Under the pieces are notes generated by a model, which did no database searches, was not told where the DNA came from, and saw only the letters and a program-made list of their open reading frames with translations. 18,205 bases of DNA, taken from positions 500,094 through 518,298 of the forward strand of contig NW_003135832.1 in the NCBI RefSeq assembly GCF_000003605.2, read 5' to 3'. The stretch is from Saccoglossus kowalevskii. Lineage: Eukaryota > Hemichordata > Enteropneusta > Harrimaniidae. A program made the translations under genes and the position numbers. Below are positions 18,033-18,205 of this stretch, piece by piece (the stretch's first letter is position 1; every line of letters starts with the position of its first letter).

Positions 18033-18205
18033 GTAAGTACAGTGGAGTAATTTGTTTTTTATCTACTGAGTGTGGGTTTTTACGTTATTTAATTAATGCT
18101 TCCTGCAATAATATGTTTGCCTGTTCGTTTATCATTCAAGCTCCTTCAAGCCAGTTATCTATTTCATTTGTGTTGGCTAAAACATATTTTCTTTCATTTA
18201 ACTGA
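18033..18205. other. AT-rich end of window
   Basis: AT-rich sequence without recognisable features; it would be intronic if the preceding exon-like segment is real. Confidence 0.5.

Overview
The window looks like gene-poor, repeat-dominated nuclear DNA of an animal. Evidence: three decayed fragments of L1/Tx1-type non-LTR retrotransposons, tRNA-like segments of the kind that head SINEs, several unrelated tandem arrays, AT-rich single-copy DNA with eukaryotic splice-like signals, and no compact ORFs with ribosome-binding sites. A marine invertebrate such as a mollusc would fit the retrotransposon types and the style of repeat, but that is an impression and not proven by the sequence. I find no intact protein-coding gene. 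The long open frames at 1-2600 and 12577-13335 are by-products of tandem repetition.

Layout. 1-3489: right end of a pyrimidine-rich array with a ~58-60 bp basic unit in several subtypes. 3490-4500: AT-rich DNA with one exon-like stretch (3680-3781). 4501-4800: exact 40-bp array. 5259-6190, minus strand: Tx1-like LINE ORF2 relic running from RT motif A to the C-terminus. ~6630-6965: ~90-bp tandem repeat. 6998-7064, minus: tRNA-like segment. 7690-7890: GC-richer segment of unknown origin. 8823-9054: a repeated ~50-bp motif and an exon-like segment with a consensus splice donor. ~9056-10720, minus: an L1-like LINE that kept both ends but lost most of its middle. 10866-11745: 41-bp array related to the 40-bp array. 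11778-11915: C-rich 14-16 bp array. ~12515-13400: 114-bp satellite with block structure. 14605-14840 and 15521-15756: two copies of a ~236-bp dispersed repeat, the second preceded by a tRNA-like A box. 16580-17390, plus: third LINE relic (RT). 17426-17660: a short inverted repeat, a GT/GC microsatellite and a repeat-like stretch. 17884-18032: exon-like segment.

The features do not form a pathway; they record transposition, internal deletion and tandem amplification. The items most worth following up are the internally deleted LINE, the two separated arrays of one ~40-bp family plus a lone inverted monomer, the block-homogenised 114-bp satellite, and the putative tRNA-headed dispersed repeat.
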